Assembly (NCBI GenBank): GCA_023264215.1
Contig: JALQSY010000013.1
Span: 1 to 20,671 of the forward strand
DNA from: Candidatus Nanopelagicales bacterium
Lineage (GTDB): Bacteria; Actinomycetota; Actinomycetes; S36-B12
Direction of reading: 5' to 3'
Length of the DNA: 20,671 nt
Shown here: positions 14,614 through 20,671 of the stretch, one piece after another
Layout of the letters: each line of letters starts with the position of its first letter
Numbering within the stretch: position 1 is the stretch's first letter
Position numbers and translations under genes: made by a program
Notes under the pieces: generated by a model
Database searches by the model: none
The model's input: the letters and a program-made list of their open reading frames with translations, nothing else
Told to the model about the DNA's origin: nothing

Positions 14614-14619
14614 ACGCTA
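14614..14619 (-). promoter_or_regulatory. -10 box of a leaderless promoter for the DUF4229-like gene
   Basis: The minus strand reads TAGCGT, a TANNNT match ending 7 bases before the GTG at 14606. The intervening bases are mostly G and no separate ribosome-binding site with normal spacing is present. Confidence 0.5.
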
Positions 14620-14651
14620 GGCGCGCACGAGCGACCCGGCAGCACGGGGGT

Positions 14652-14657
14652 TATCGT
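14652..14657 (+). promoter_or_regulatory. -10 box of the PLDc_N-like gene
   Basis: TATCGT fits TANNNT. Transcription would start at about 14664, just at the AGGAGG (14664-14669) that precedes the ATG at 14675 by 5 bases. This gives a very short leader holding only the ribosome-binding site. It shares a 68-base gap with the divergent DUF4229-like promoter. Confidence 0.5.
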
Positions 14658-14674
14658 GTCCGTAGGAGGTCAGC

Positions 14675-15001
14675 ATGATCAGAGTCGTCGCAGCCCTGCT
14701 CGGGCTTGCGGTCTACATCTGGTTCATCGTCGACGTGCTGCGCACGTCGGGATCGAGCGTGCGCACCCTGCCGAAGTTCGTGTGGCTGCTCATCGTCGTG
14801 CTGATCCCGCTCCTCGGCGGGCTGCTGTGGCTCCTCGCCGGCCGGCCGAAGGGGCAGGGGCGACGTCGCCGGCGCGGGCCCGTGGCCCCCGACGACGACC
14901 CGGCCTTCCTGCGCCAGATCGGCGACGACGCCTGGGTCGAGCGCATGAAGCGGCGCCGCGGCGAGGCGGATGGGCAGGCGCAGGGCCAGGCCCCCGCCTA
15001 G
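14675..15001 (+). CDS. PLDc_N-domain small membrane protein
   Basis: This 108-residue protein has two membrane helices (about residues 3-22 and 35-56). The pattern IWFIVDVLRTSGSS followed by LPKFVWLLIVVLIPLLGG and LLAGRPKG is that of the phospholipase D N-terminal (PLDc_N) membrane segment. The catalytic HKD motifs of cardiolipin synthases are absent, so it is a stand-alone membrane domain and not a phospholipase. The C-terminal half is Arg/Asp-rich and probably cytoplasmic. The start is fixed by AGGAGG 5 bases upstream. Its stop and the ccsB stop share the palindrome CTAG at 14998-15001. The role is unknown. Confidence 0.85.
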   Translation: MIRVVAALLGLAVYIWFIVDVLRTSGSSVRTLPKFVWLLIVVLIPLLGGLLWLLAGRPKGQGRRRRRGPVAPDDDPAFLRQIGDDAWVERMKRRRGEADGQAQGQAPA

Positions 15002-15978
15002 AGGCCCGCGTACGAGTGCAGGCTGTTGACGAAGATGTTGACGCCGAAGTAGTTGATGAGGAACGACGCGAAGCCGAGCAGGGAGATGTACGCCGCCCGG
15101 CGGCCCCGCCAGCCCGCCGTCGACCGCGCGTGCAGGTATCCCGCGTAGATCACCCAGGTGATGAACGCCCACGTCTCCTTGGGATCCCAGCCCCAGTAGC
15201 GGCCCCATGCGTACTCGGCCCAGATCGCACCGCTGATGACCGCGAAGGTCCACAGCGGGAACGCGAAGGCGAGGATCCGATAGGCGAGGGTGTCCAGGCG
15301 GGAAGCGTCAGGCAGTGACGCGACGACGCCCGTCACGGTGCCCTTCCGCTCGGCGCGATCGCGCCAGAGGTAGAGCACCGAGATCGCCGCGGCGACGGTG
15401 AAGGCGCCGCCGCAGATGATCGCGGACGCGACGTGGATGATGAGCCACCACGAGCGCAGTGCGGGCACCAGCTGCGCGGCTTCGGTGTACAGGACCGTCA
15501 CGGCCAGCCCCAGGCTGAGGATGCTGAGGAAGACGACCGGCAGTCCCAGCCAGCGGATGTCGCGGCGCAGGGATACGGCGAGGAAGACCGCCAGGATCCC
15601 GAATGTCCAGGCGAGCGAGAACTCGTACATGTTGCCCCACGGCGCGCGACCCGCCCAGAGGCCCCGCAGGACGAGCCCGAGCAGGAGCAGGCCCGCTCCG
15701 AGCCAGGTGAGCGCCATGGCGACGTTGCCCGCGCGTCGACCCGGTTCGGTCACGCTGTCGACCTCGGGGGGGCCGTCGATCGCGCCCGACAGGGGCGGCT
15801 TGGCCGACCCGTCGGGCCTCCCCGGCGCGCCGACGCCGGCGTAGGCGGGGGCCGGGGCGATGACGCGCCGGCCCCGTGCGGCGAAGCTCACCGCGAACGC
15901 CACCAGGGCGCCGACGAGCACGAGCATGCAGGAGTAGACGGCGAGATTGCTCCACTCAGCCAGGGACGCGGACGTCAC
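14998..15978 (-). CDS. ccsB: Cytochrome c biogenesis protein CcsB (CcsA/ResC/CcmC family)
   Basis: This is the heme-handling half of the system II cytochrome c synthase, which with ResB carries heme across the membrane and attaches it to apocytochromes. The tryptophan-rich WWD domain is at residues 253-270 (WAEYAWGRYWGWDPKETW), and WGNMYEFS is at 114-121. Candidate heme-ligand histidines are His182 (LIIHVASAI), His283 and His321. Eight or so helices are visible; a Gly/Pro-rich hydrophilic stretch at 35-80 separates helix 1 from the rest. The GTG at 15978 overlaps the resB stop by 4 bases (GTGA), with AAGGAG 9 bases upstream inside resB. The length of 326 residues is normal. Confidence 0.96.
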   Translation of the reverse strand: MTSASLAEWSNLAVYSCMLVLVGALVAFAVSFAARGRRVIAPAPAYAGVGAPGRPDGSAKPPLSGAIDGPPEVDSVTEPGRRAGNVAMALTWLGAGLLLLGLVLRGLWAGRAPWGNMYEFSLAWTFGILAVFLAVSLRRDIRWLGLPVVFLSILSLGLAVTVLYTEAAQLVPALRSWWLIIHVASAIICGGAFTVAAAISVLYLWRDRAERKGTVTGVVASLPDASRLDTLAYRILAFAFPLWTFAVISGAIWAEYAWGRYWGWDPKETWAFITWVIYAGYLHARSTAGWRGRRAAYISLLGFASFLINYFGVNIFVNSLHSYAGL

Positions 15979-17519
15979 GAGCGCTCACTCCTTCCCACGA
16001 CGGCATCGGCCACCATGTCCACTTCGGGCCCGAGGTCGGCCTCGTCGCTGCGGGCCAGGCCTGCCACCGATACCAACGTAGTCCCCTGGTCGTCCTCGCT
16101 CGCGCGGACCCACACCCGCCGACGCTGGATGAACAGGGACATCATCAAGCCGACCAGGGCGACGATCGACGCCGCCAGCGCGCCCTCCTTGCCCGGATCA
16201 TGCGCGATCTGGAACGACGCCCAGCGGCTCAGGCCGGTGAACTCCACCGTGCCGTTGCCTCCGGGCAGGTCCCAGCTGTCTCCCACTCGCAGCGCATCGA
16301 TGCCCAGTTGCGTCATGCCCTCCGTGTCGAGCCGGTAGATGCTCTGCGGGATCCCCGAATCCAGCCCGAGGTCCCCCGCCCATGCCGACAGGAAGACCGC
16401 CGGGTCGTCGGCCTCCGGGAAGGTCGAGTGCGGACCGCGGATGTCGTCGACCGCCGCGGTCGGCAGGAACAGCCCCTCGATGCCGATCGACGGAGTCGCA
16501 TCCGGGGCCTTGAGGACACCGGTGGACGTGAGGTTGCCATCCTGGGGCAGGAAGACGACGCCCTCGTCGTGAACGACGCGACCGAGGGCATCGGTGAGGC
16601 GCAGTTCGGGCGCGTAGCCGTGTCCGACGAGGAAGATCTTGGCGCCGTCGACGCTGAGCGGCTCGTTGACGCGGACCATGACGGACTCCGGATCCGCCGA
16701 CGGCGTCGGCCACAGGGTCAGATCGGCTTCGAAGAGCCGGGGGGCTCCGCGCTGAGCCTCACCGCGTTCGAATTCCACGCGGAAGTCGTCGAGCACGAAG
16801 GCGAAGGGTGGCAGATCCGCCGGGTCCACCAGCCGTCCGCCGCCCCAGGCGTCGTACTGGGTGAGGGTGTCGGAGAAGCCGCTGCCCTCGCGGACGATGA
16901 CGTTGCCGCGCCAGCCGAAGAGCGCGCCGTATCCCACGGCGATGAGCAGGGCGATGAGCGACGCGTGGAAGAGCAGGTTGCCGGTCTCGCGCCAGTAGCC
17001 CTTCTCGGCCGAGACCCAGCCGTCGCCGCGCGCCACGCGCCAGCGACGTCGGGACAGGTCCTGCGCGGCGCGATCGAGCACAGCCGCTGACGGCAGGTCC
17101 ACGGCCCAGGTCCGGTGCTCGGGCATGCGGTCCAGGTGCCGAGGCGGCGGTGGGGGCTCGCTGCGCAGCGCACGCCAGTGCAGCCGGGTGCGGGGCAGGA
17201 CGCAGCCGATGACGGAGACGAACAGGAGCAGGTAGACCGCGGCAAACCACGGGGCGGCGTAGACATCGAAGAAGCCGAGTCGATCCAGGAGCGGCCCCCA
17301 GGTCGGGTTGCCCTCGATCCACTCGTTGACGCGAATCGGGTCGGTGCCGCGCTGGGGGAGGACCGAGCCGGGGATGGCCGCGATCGCGAGGAGGAAGAGC
17401 AGGATCAAGGCGACGCGCATGCTCGTGAGCTGCCGCCAGCACCAGCGGACGAAGCCCACGCCGCCGAGCGGCGGCGGGGCGGCCGGCTGCGCGGCGGGCA
17501 GGTCGGTGGTCGCGGTCAT
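15975..17519 (-). CDS. resB: Cytochrome c biogenesis protein ResB
   Basis: ResB is the partner of CcsB in the system II heme lyase; it has a large domain outside the membrane that presents apocytochrome. The 514-residue protein shows membrane helices at about residues 34-54, 90-108, 182-202 and 445-466, with the long extracytoplasmic domain between helices 3 and 4. The family segment KGYWRETGNLLFHASLIAL (173-191) precedes helix 3. A short Asp/Glu-rich tail follows helix 4. The ATG at 17519 has only a weak AAAGAG upstream. It lies 57 bases after ccdA and overlaps ccsB by 4 bases. Confidence 0.95.
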   Translation of the reverse strand: MTATTDLPAAQPAAPPPLGGVGFVRWCWRQLTSMRVALILLFLLAIAAIPGSVLPQRGTDPIRVNEWIEGNPTWGPLLDRLGFFDVYAAPWFAAVYLLLFVSVIGCVLPRTRLHWRALRSEPPPPPRHLDRMPEHRTWAVDLPSAAVLDRAAQDLSRRRWRVARGDGWVSAEKGYWRETGNLLFHASLIALLIAVGYGALFGWRGNVIVREGSGFSDTLTQYDAWGGGRLVDPADLPPFAFVLDDFRVEFERGEAQRGAPRLFEADLTLWPTPSADPESVMVRVNEPLSVDGAKIFLVGHGYAPELRLTDALGRVVHDEGVVFLPQDGNLTSTGVLKAPDATPSIGIEGLFLPTAAVDDIRGPHSTFPEADDPAVFLSAWAGDLGLDSGIPQSIYRLDTEGMTQLGIDALRVGDSWDLPGGNGTVEFTGLSRWASFQIAHDPGKEGALAASIVALVGLMMSLFIQRRRVWVRASEDDQGTTLVSVAGLARSDEADLGPEVDMVADAVVGRSERS

Positions 17520-17537
17520 CGTCTCTTTAGTGTGCCT

Positions 17538-17556
17538 CGCGGGCCATGCCCCCGCG
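17538..17556 (-). other. Hairpin in the ccdA-resB spacer
   Basis: CGCGGG (17538-17543) pairs with CCCGCG (17551-17556) around a 7-base loop in the 57-base gap between ccdA and resB. No T-run follows on the minus strand, so it is not a standard terminator. It may mark an mRNA processing or partial termination point that sets ccdA and resB levels apart; in such GC-rich DNA it could be chance. Confidence 0.3.
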
Positions 17557-17576
17557 CTCCGAGGTACCGCCCGGGG

Positions 17577-18371
17577 CTAGATCGGCGTCTCGAAGCCGGG
17601 GACCAGGGTGCGCATCCAGATGGTGATCGAGTCCCACACTCCGGTCACGAGCAGCACGCCGATGGCGACGAGCAGGATCCCGCCGACGCGCATGATCAGC
17701 ACGTAGTGCTGGCGGACCCAGGCGAGCGTGCCCGCGGCCTGACGGAAGAGCAGGCCGAGCAGGATGAATGGCAGGCCGAGCCCGAGGCAGTAGACCAGTG
17801 AGAGCAGCGCGCCGCGAGCGGCACTGGCCTCGGTGAACGCCAGGCTCTGCACCGCCGTCAGCGCGGGTCCGATGCACGGAGTCCAGCCCAGGCCGAAGAG
17901 CACCCCGAGCACGGGCGCTCCCCAGACGCTGTAGGTCGGCATGCGATGCATGCGCCACTCGCGCTGCATCCCCGGCAGGACCCCCATGAAGGACAGGCCC
18001 ATGAGGATGACGATGACGCCGAGGACGCGACTGATGACCGCCTGGTATTCCAGGAGCAGCGATCCGAGGCCGCCGAAGAGCAGCCCGTACGACACGAAGA
18101 CGATCGAGAAGCCCAGGACGAAGAGCACGCTCCCGAGCAGGACCTTGCTCTTCACCGCGAGGGCGGTGGCGCTGCGCGCCTGCGCGCCCGTCCCTCCGCT
18201 TCGCCCCTCCTCCCCCGCCAGCTCCGCGCCGGTGAGGCCGGTGACGTAGGACAGGTACCCCGGAGCGAGGGGCAGGACGCAGGGGCTCGCGAACGATACG
18301 ACGCCCGCGGCGAAGGCCAGGAGCATGGCCAGGATCAGGCTCCCGCTCGCGACCGTCTCGGCGATCCCCAC
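17577..18371 (-). CDS. ccdA: Cytochrome c biogenesis protein CcdA (thiol-disulfide electron carrier)
   Basis: CcdA passes electrons across the membrane to keep the cysteines of extracytoplasmic thioredoxins and apocytochromes reduced. The two redox cysteines are visible: Cys31 in SFASPCVLPLAPGYLSY and Cys166 in GLGWTPCIGPAL. Six membrane helices can be counted in the 264 residues, with a Gly/Ser-rich loop at 50-70. The GTG at 18371 lies 9 bases after the stop of the TlpA-like gene; no strong ribosome-binding site is seen. Its likely direct partner is that neighbouring thioredoxin lipoprotein. Confidence 0.95.
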   Translation of the reverse strand: MGIAETVASGSLILAMLLAFAAGVVSFASPCVLPLAPGYLSYVTGLTGAELAGEEGRSGGTGAQARSATALAVKSKVLLGSVLFVLGFSIVFVSYGLLFGGLGSLLLEYQAVISRVLGVIVILMGLSFMGVLPGMQREWRMHRMPTYSVWGAPVLGVLFGLGWTPCIGPALTAVQSLAFTEASAARGALLSLVYCLGLGLPFILLGLLFRQAAGTLAWVRQHYVLIMRVGGILLVAIGVLLVTGVWDSITIWMRTLVPGFETPI

Positions 18372-18380
18372 CGTGTCAGC

Positions 18381-18944
18381 CTACGACTTCTTGGCTTCCT
18401 CGATCAGCGCGCGCAGCGTCGACTCGGTGGCACGGCCGATGATCCGGCCGGCCACGCGCCCCTGGCGGTCGACGACGAGCGTCGAGGGGATCGCCTGCGG
18501 GGGCAGGGTGTCGCTGAAGAGCAACTGCAGGCGGCCGTCCTCGTCGATGACATTGGGGTAGGTGATGTCGTACGCGTCCAGGAAGGCCAGTGCCGCCTCC
18601 ACGGTGTCTCGGGTGTCGAGCCCGACGAACTGCACACCCTGGTCCCTGACCTGCTGCCAGACGGACTCCAGCACCGGAGCCTCGGCTCGACAGGGAGCGC
18701 ACCAGGACGCCCAGACGTTCAGCACCACGACCTCACCGAGGTGATCGCGCAGCCGGAACTCGCCGCCTTCGAGGGTGTCGCCTACGAGATCGGGTGCCGG
18801 ACCACGCTCCGATGGGGCGATGAGGACGATCGACCCGTCCCCCGCCACGAATGCCGTGTCGGGCCCCGCGTCGCTGCCCGAGGCGGCACCGCAGGCGGTG
18901 ACCAGCCACAGCGCGGCGAGCAGTGGGATCAGGCGACGTCGCAT
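18381..18944 (-). CDS. TlpA/ResA-like thioredoxin lipoprotein
   Basis: This is a membrane-anchored thioredoxin that reduces the haem-binding CxxCH cysteines of apocytochrome c. Residues 1-18 form a lipoprotein signal (basic MRRR, hydrophobic core, lipobox VTAC with Cys18). The redox-active site is WCAPC (81-85), and the cis-proline is Pro153 in QAIPST. The AlpA/TlpA fold is otherwise complete and the length of 187 residues is typical. It lies directly upstream of ccdA and downstream of the histidine phosphatase gene after 27 bases. The start ATG 18944 lacks a strong ribosome-binding site but gives a perfect signal peptide. The family name ResA, TlpA or CcsX would all fit. Confidence 0.94.
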   Translation of the reverse strand: MRRRLIPLLAALWLVTACGAASGSDAGPDTAFVAGDGSIVLIAPSERGPAPDLVGDTLEGGEFRLRDHLGEVVVLNVWASWCAPCRAEAPVLESVWQQVRDQGVQFVGLDTRDTVEAALAFLDAYDITYPNVIDEDGRLQLLFSDTLPPQAIPSTLVVDRQGRVAGRIIGRATESTLRALIEEAKKS

Positions 18945-18971
18945 ATCCCGATCGTCACATGAGGCACCGGA

Positions 18972-19619
18972 TCAGGCACCACGGCCCTGGGCGCCCGGCA
19001 GCAGATCGGCCGCTGGCTCGCTGTAGGCGATCGACGCGAGCCGGTCGCCGTCGAACTCGAACGAGGTGAGCGAGGCGAGCGAGCACTCGCGGCGACGCGG
19101 GTCGTGCCACAGCCGCCGGTCCTCGGCATGGAGCCGGGCGATCCAGATGGGGAGTTGATGGCTGACGATGACGGTCTCGCGTCCGCGACTGGCATCGCGC
19201 GCGTCGTGGATCGCCTCGGTCATGCGATCAGCGAGATCGACGTAGGGCTCACCCCAGGAGGGCGTGAACGGATTCCACAGGTGTCGCCAGGCGCGTGGCT
19301 GGCGTAGAACGCCGTCGCCGACCCCCACGCGCTGGCCTTCGAAGACATTGCCGGCCTCGATCACCCGGGGGTCCGTGGCGATCTCCAGGCCGTGGACGGC
19401 GGCGATCGGCGCGGCCGTCTCCTGGGCCCGGTCCAGCGGCGAGGCCACGACGCGCGCGATATCCCGGCCGGCCAGCGCCTCGGCGGCGCGATCGGCCATC
19501 GCCCGGCCGCGATCGGACAGGTGGAAGTCCGGCAGTCGGCCGTAGAGGACGCCGGTGGGGTTGTGGACCTCACCGTGGCGCAGCACGTGGACGACCGTGC
19601 GATCGTCATCGCCGCTCAT
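18972..19619 (-). CDS. Histidine phosphatase (phosphoglycerate-mutase-like) family protein
   Basis: The 215-residue protein has the family's phosphohistidine motif LRHGEVHNP with Arg14 and His15, a second arginine in ASPLDRAQETA (59-69), acidic Glu88 (VIEAGNVFEG) and the second catalytic histidine in VSHQLPIWI (His154). It is therefore likely an active phosphatase of the RHG fold; the substrate cannot be read from sequence. The frame is open back to 20306 across hemD, but ATG 19619, 11 bases after the hemD stop, gives the normal family length. The same gene sits between heme-synthesis and cytochrome c maturation genes in mycobacteria (Rv0525, from memory), so a link to this pathway is plausible though unproven. 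Confidence 0.92.
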   Translation of the reverse strand: MSGDDDRTVVHVLRHGEVHNPTGVLYGRLPDFHLSDRGRAMADRAAEALAGRDIARVVASPLDRAQETAAPIAAVHGLEIATDPRVIEAGNVFEGQRVGVGDGVLRQPRAWRHLWNPFTPSWGEPYVDLADRMTEAIHDARDASRGRETVIVSHQLPIWIARLHAEDRRLWHDPRRRECSLASLTSFEFDGDRLASIAYSEPAADLLPGAQGRGA

Positions 19620-19630
19620 GGACGCCGCAC

Positions 19631-20671
19631 TCAGGTGGCCTTGCGCCGCGCCGCCGCGCGACGACGGCTCGGCCGCCAGGAGACCTCTCCGGCCTCGATG
19701 GCGGCGACTCGCAGCTCCTCGCCGTGAGCCGCGAGCGCCTCGGCGAGCGCGAGCGGTGTCGGGTCGTCGGCGAGCACGTCGACGCGCAGCCCGTGCTCCT
19801 CGGCGGTCTTCGCCGTCTGCGGGCCGATGCACGCGATGATGGTGGTCGCATGGGGCTTGCCGGCGATGCCGACGAGGTTGCGGACGGTGCTGCTCGAGGT
19901 GAACAGCGCGGCGTCGAAGCCACCGGACTTGATCGCCTCCCGGGTCTGCGCCGGCGGGGGCGCGGCACGCACCGTGCGGTACGCGGTGACGTCCTCGACC
20001 TCCCAGCCGAGCTCGGCGAGGCCGGCCGCCAGGGTCTCGGTCGCGATGTCCGCGCGGGGCAGGAACACCCGGTTGATCGGATCGACGAGCTCGTCGTACG
20101 GCGGCCACTCCTCGAGAAGGGCCTGGGTGGACGTCGCCCCCTCGGGGACGAGGTCGGGCTGGACCCCGAAGGACACCAGAGCCGATGCGGTGTCGGCGCC
20201 GACCGCAGCCACCTTGAGGCCGGCGAACGATCGCGCGTCCAGGCCGTACTGCTCGAGCTTCTCGCGCACAGCGCGGACGGCATTGACGCTGGTGAACCCG
20301 ATCCACTCGTAACGGCCCGAGACCAGGCCGTGAACGGCGCGATCCATCTGCTGCGGAGTCCTCGGCGGCTCGACGCTGATGGTCGAGACCTCGACCGGGA
20401 TCGCGCCGAAGCGGACGAGGCGATCGAGCAGGTCATCGGAGCGATCCTGCGTCCGCGGCACGAGCACCCGCCATCCGAAGAGCGGCTTGACGTCGAACCA
20501 CGCCATGCGTTCGCGCTGCTCGACGACCTCGCCGATGACGACCAGTCCCGGACCTGCCTGCTTGGCGGCCTTCGCGTCCGCCGCGACATCGTCGAGCGTC
20601 GTCACGATGGATCGCTGCTCGAGGGTCGTGCCACCCCGAGTGATGATCATCGGCGTCTCGCCGCTGCGGCC
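19631..20671 (-). CDS. hemD: Uroporphyrinogen-III C-methyltransferase / uroporphyrinogen-III synthase fusion (CobA-HemD), 5' end cut by window edge
   Basis: The visible C-terminal 346 codons hold the end of a CobA/SUMT methyltransferase (about the first 55 residues, with the TTLEQRSIVTTL and AGPGLVVIGEVV segments) fused to a complete HemD domain from GWRVLVPRTQ onward. HemD closes hydroxymethylbilane into uroporphyrinogen III; the CobA part would methylate it toward siroheme and cobalamin. HemD features include FTSVNAVRAV, AVGADTASAL, ALFTSSSTVRNLVG and CIGPQTAKTAEEHGL. The tail is very basic (SRRRAAARRKAT). The frame is open to the right edge, so the ATG at 20650 is internal. This fusion is common in actinomycetes. 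It heads the visible run of phosphatase, TlpA-like, ccdA, resB and ccsB genes. Confidence 0.93.
   Translation of the reverse strand, partial: GRSGETPMIITRGGTTLEQRSIVTTLDDVAADAKAAKQAGPGLVVIGEVVEQRERMAWFDVKPLFGWRVLVPRTQDRSDDLLDRLVRFGAIPVEVSTISVEPPRTPQQMDRAVHGLVSGRYEWIGFTSVNAVRAVREKLEQYGLDARSFAGLKVAAVGADTASALVSFGVQPDLVPEGATSTQALLEEWPPYDELVDPINRVFLPRADIATETLAAGLAELGWEVEDVTAYRTVRAAPPPAQTREAIKSGGFDAALFTSSSTVRNLVGIAGKPHATTIIACIGPQTAKTAEEHGLRVDVLADDPTPLALAEALAAHGEELRVAAIEAGEVSWRPSRRRAAARRKAT

Noticed and set aside
14675..15001. Cardiolipin synthase or phospholipase D fragment
   Set aside because: Only the two-helix PLDc_N segment is present with its own ribosome-binding site and stop; no HKD motif remains nearby on any frame I read, so it is a stand-alone small protein and not a broken synthase.
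19620..20306. N-terminal extension of the histidine phosphatase frame into hemD
   Set aside because: The extension is an out-of-frame reading of hemD; the ATG at 19619 gives the usual phosphatase length.
1..20671. CRISPR arrays, tRNA or rRNA genes, insertion sequences, phage genes
   Set aside because: No regularly spaced repeats, no cloverleaf-like segments in the short gaps, and no transposase or integrase motifs were seen.

Overview
The window is a gene-dense, very GC-rich stretch of actinobacterial chromosome; by eye, third codon positions are almost all G or C. Several things point to an actinomycete: the menaquinone genes, the CobA-HemD fusion, the hemD / histidine phosphatase / TlpA / CcdA / ResB / CcsB order (which I remember from mycobacteria around Rv0525-Rv0529), the small DUF4229 and PLDc_N membrane proteins nearby, and start codons preceded by a TANNNT box only 6-7 bases upstream (leaderless transcripts). 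I cannot name the genus. No rRNA, tRNA, CRISPR array, insertion sequence or phage gene is visible, and no gap without a gene exceeds about 130 bases.

Layout. (1) 1-4613, minus strand: nuoA-B-C-D-E-F, the first half of the proton-pumping NADH dehydrogenase (complex I) operon, with nuoF cut by the left edge. (2) 4721-5410, minus: menG, the last methylation step of menaquinone synthesis, directly upstream of nuoA. (3) 5541-8555, plus: menF (isochorismate synthase), then a three-part TetR / ACT-like / GNAT protein. (4) 12205-8548, minus: menB-menC-menD. (5) 12279-14345, plus: menE-menA. (6) 14606-14160, minus: a DUF4229-like membrane protein; 14675-15001, plus: a PLDc_N-like membrane protein. (7) 20671-14998, minus: cobA-hemD (cut by the right edge), a histidine phosphatase, a TlpA/ResA-like thioredoxin lipoprotein, ccdA, resB and ccsB, which form the system II cytochrome c maturation set.

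How it fits together. The region is a respiratory module. Men enzymes turn chorismate into menaquinone, Nuo reduces that menaquinone, the CcsB/ResB/CcdA/TlpA set attaches heme to c-type cytochromes further down the chain, and CobA-HemD belongs to the tetrapyrrole route that leads to heme. MenF, D, C, E, B, A and G are present; MenH, the DHNA-CoA thioesterase and the polyprenyl diphosphate synthase are not in the window.

The transcription units alternate in direction. The three divergent junctions (5411-5540, 12206-12278, 14607-14674) hold the promoters. The three convergent junctions (8548-8555, 14160-14345, 14998-15001) all overlap, leaving no room for ordinary terminators. The most unusual items are the TetR/ACT-like/GNAT fusion with a nested palindrome over its promoter, a near-perfect 25-bp inverted repeat between menG and menF, a pair of interleaved divergent promoters between menB and menE, and a MenB of the glycine (bicarbonate-dependent) type.
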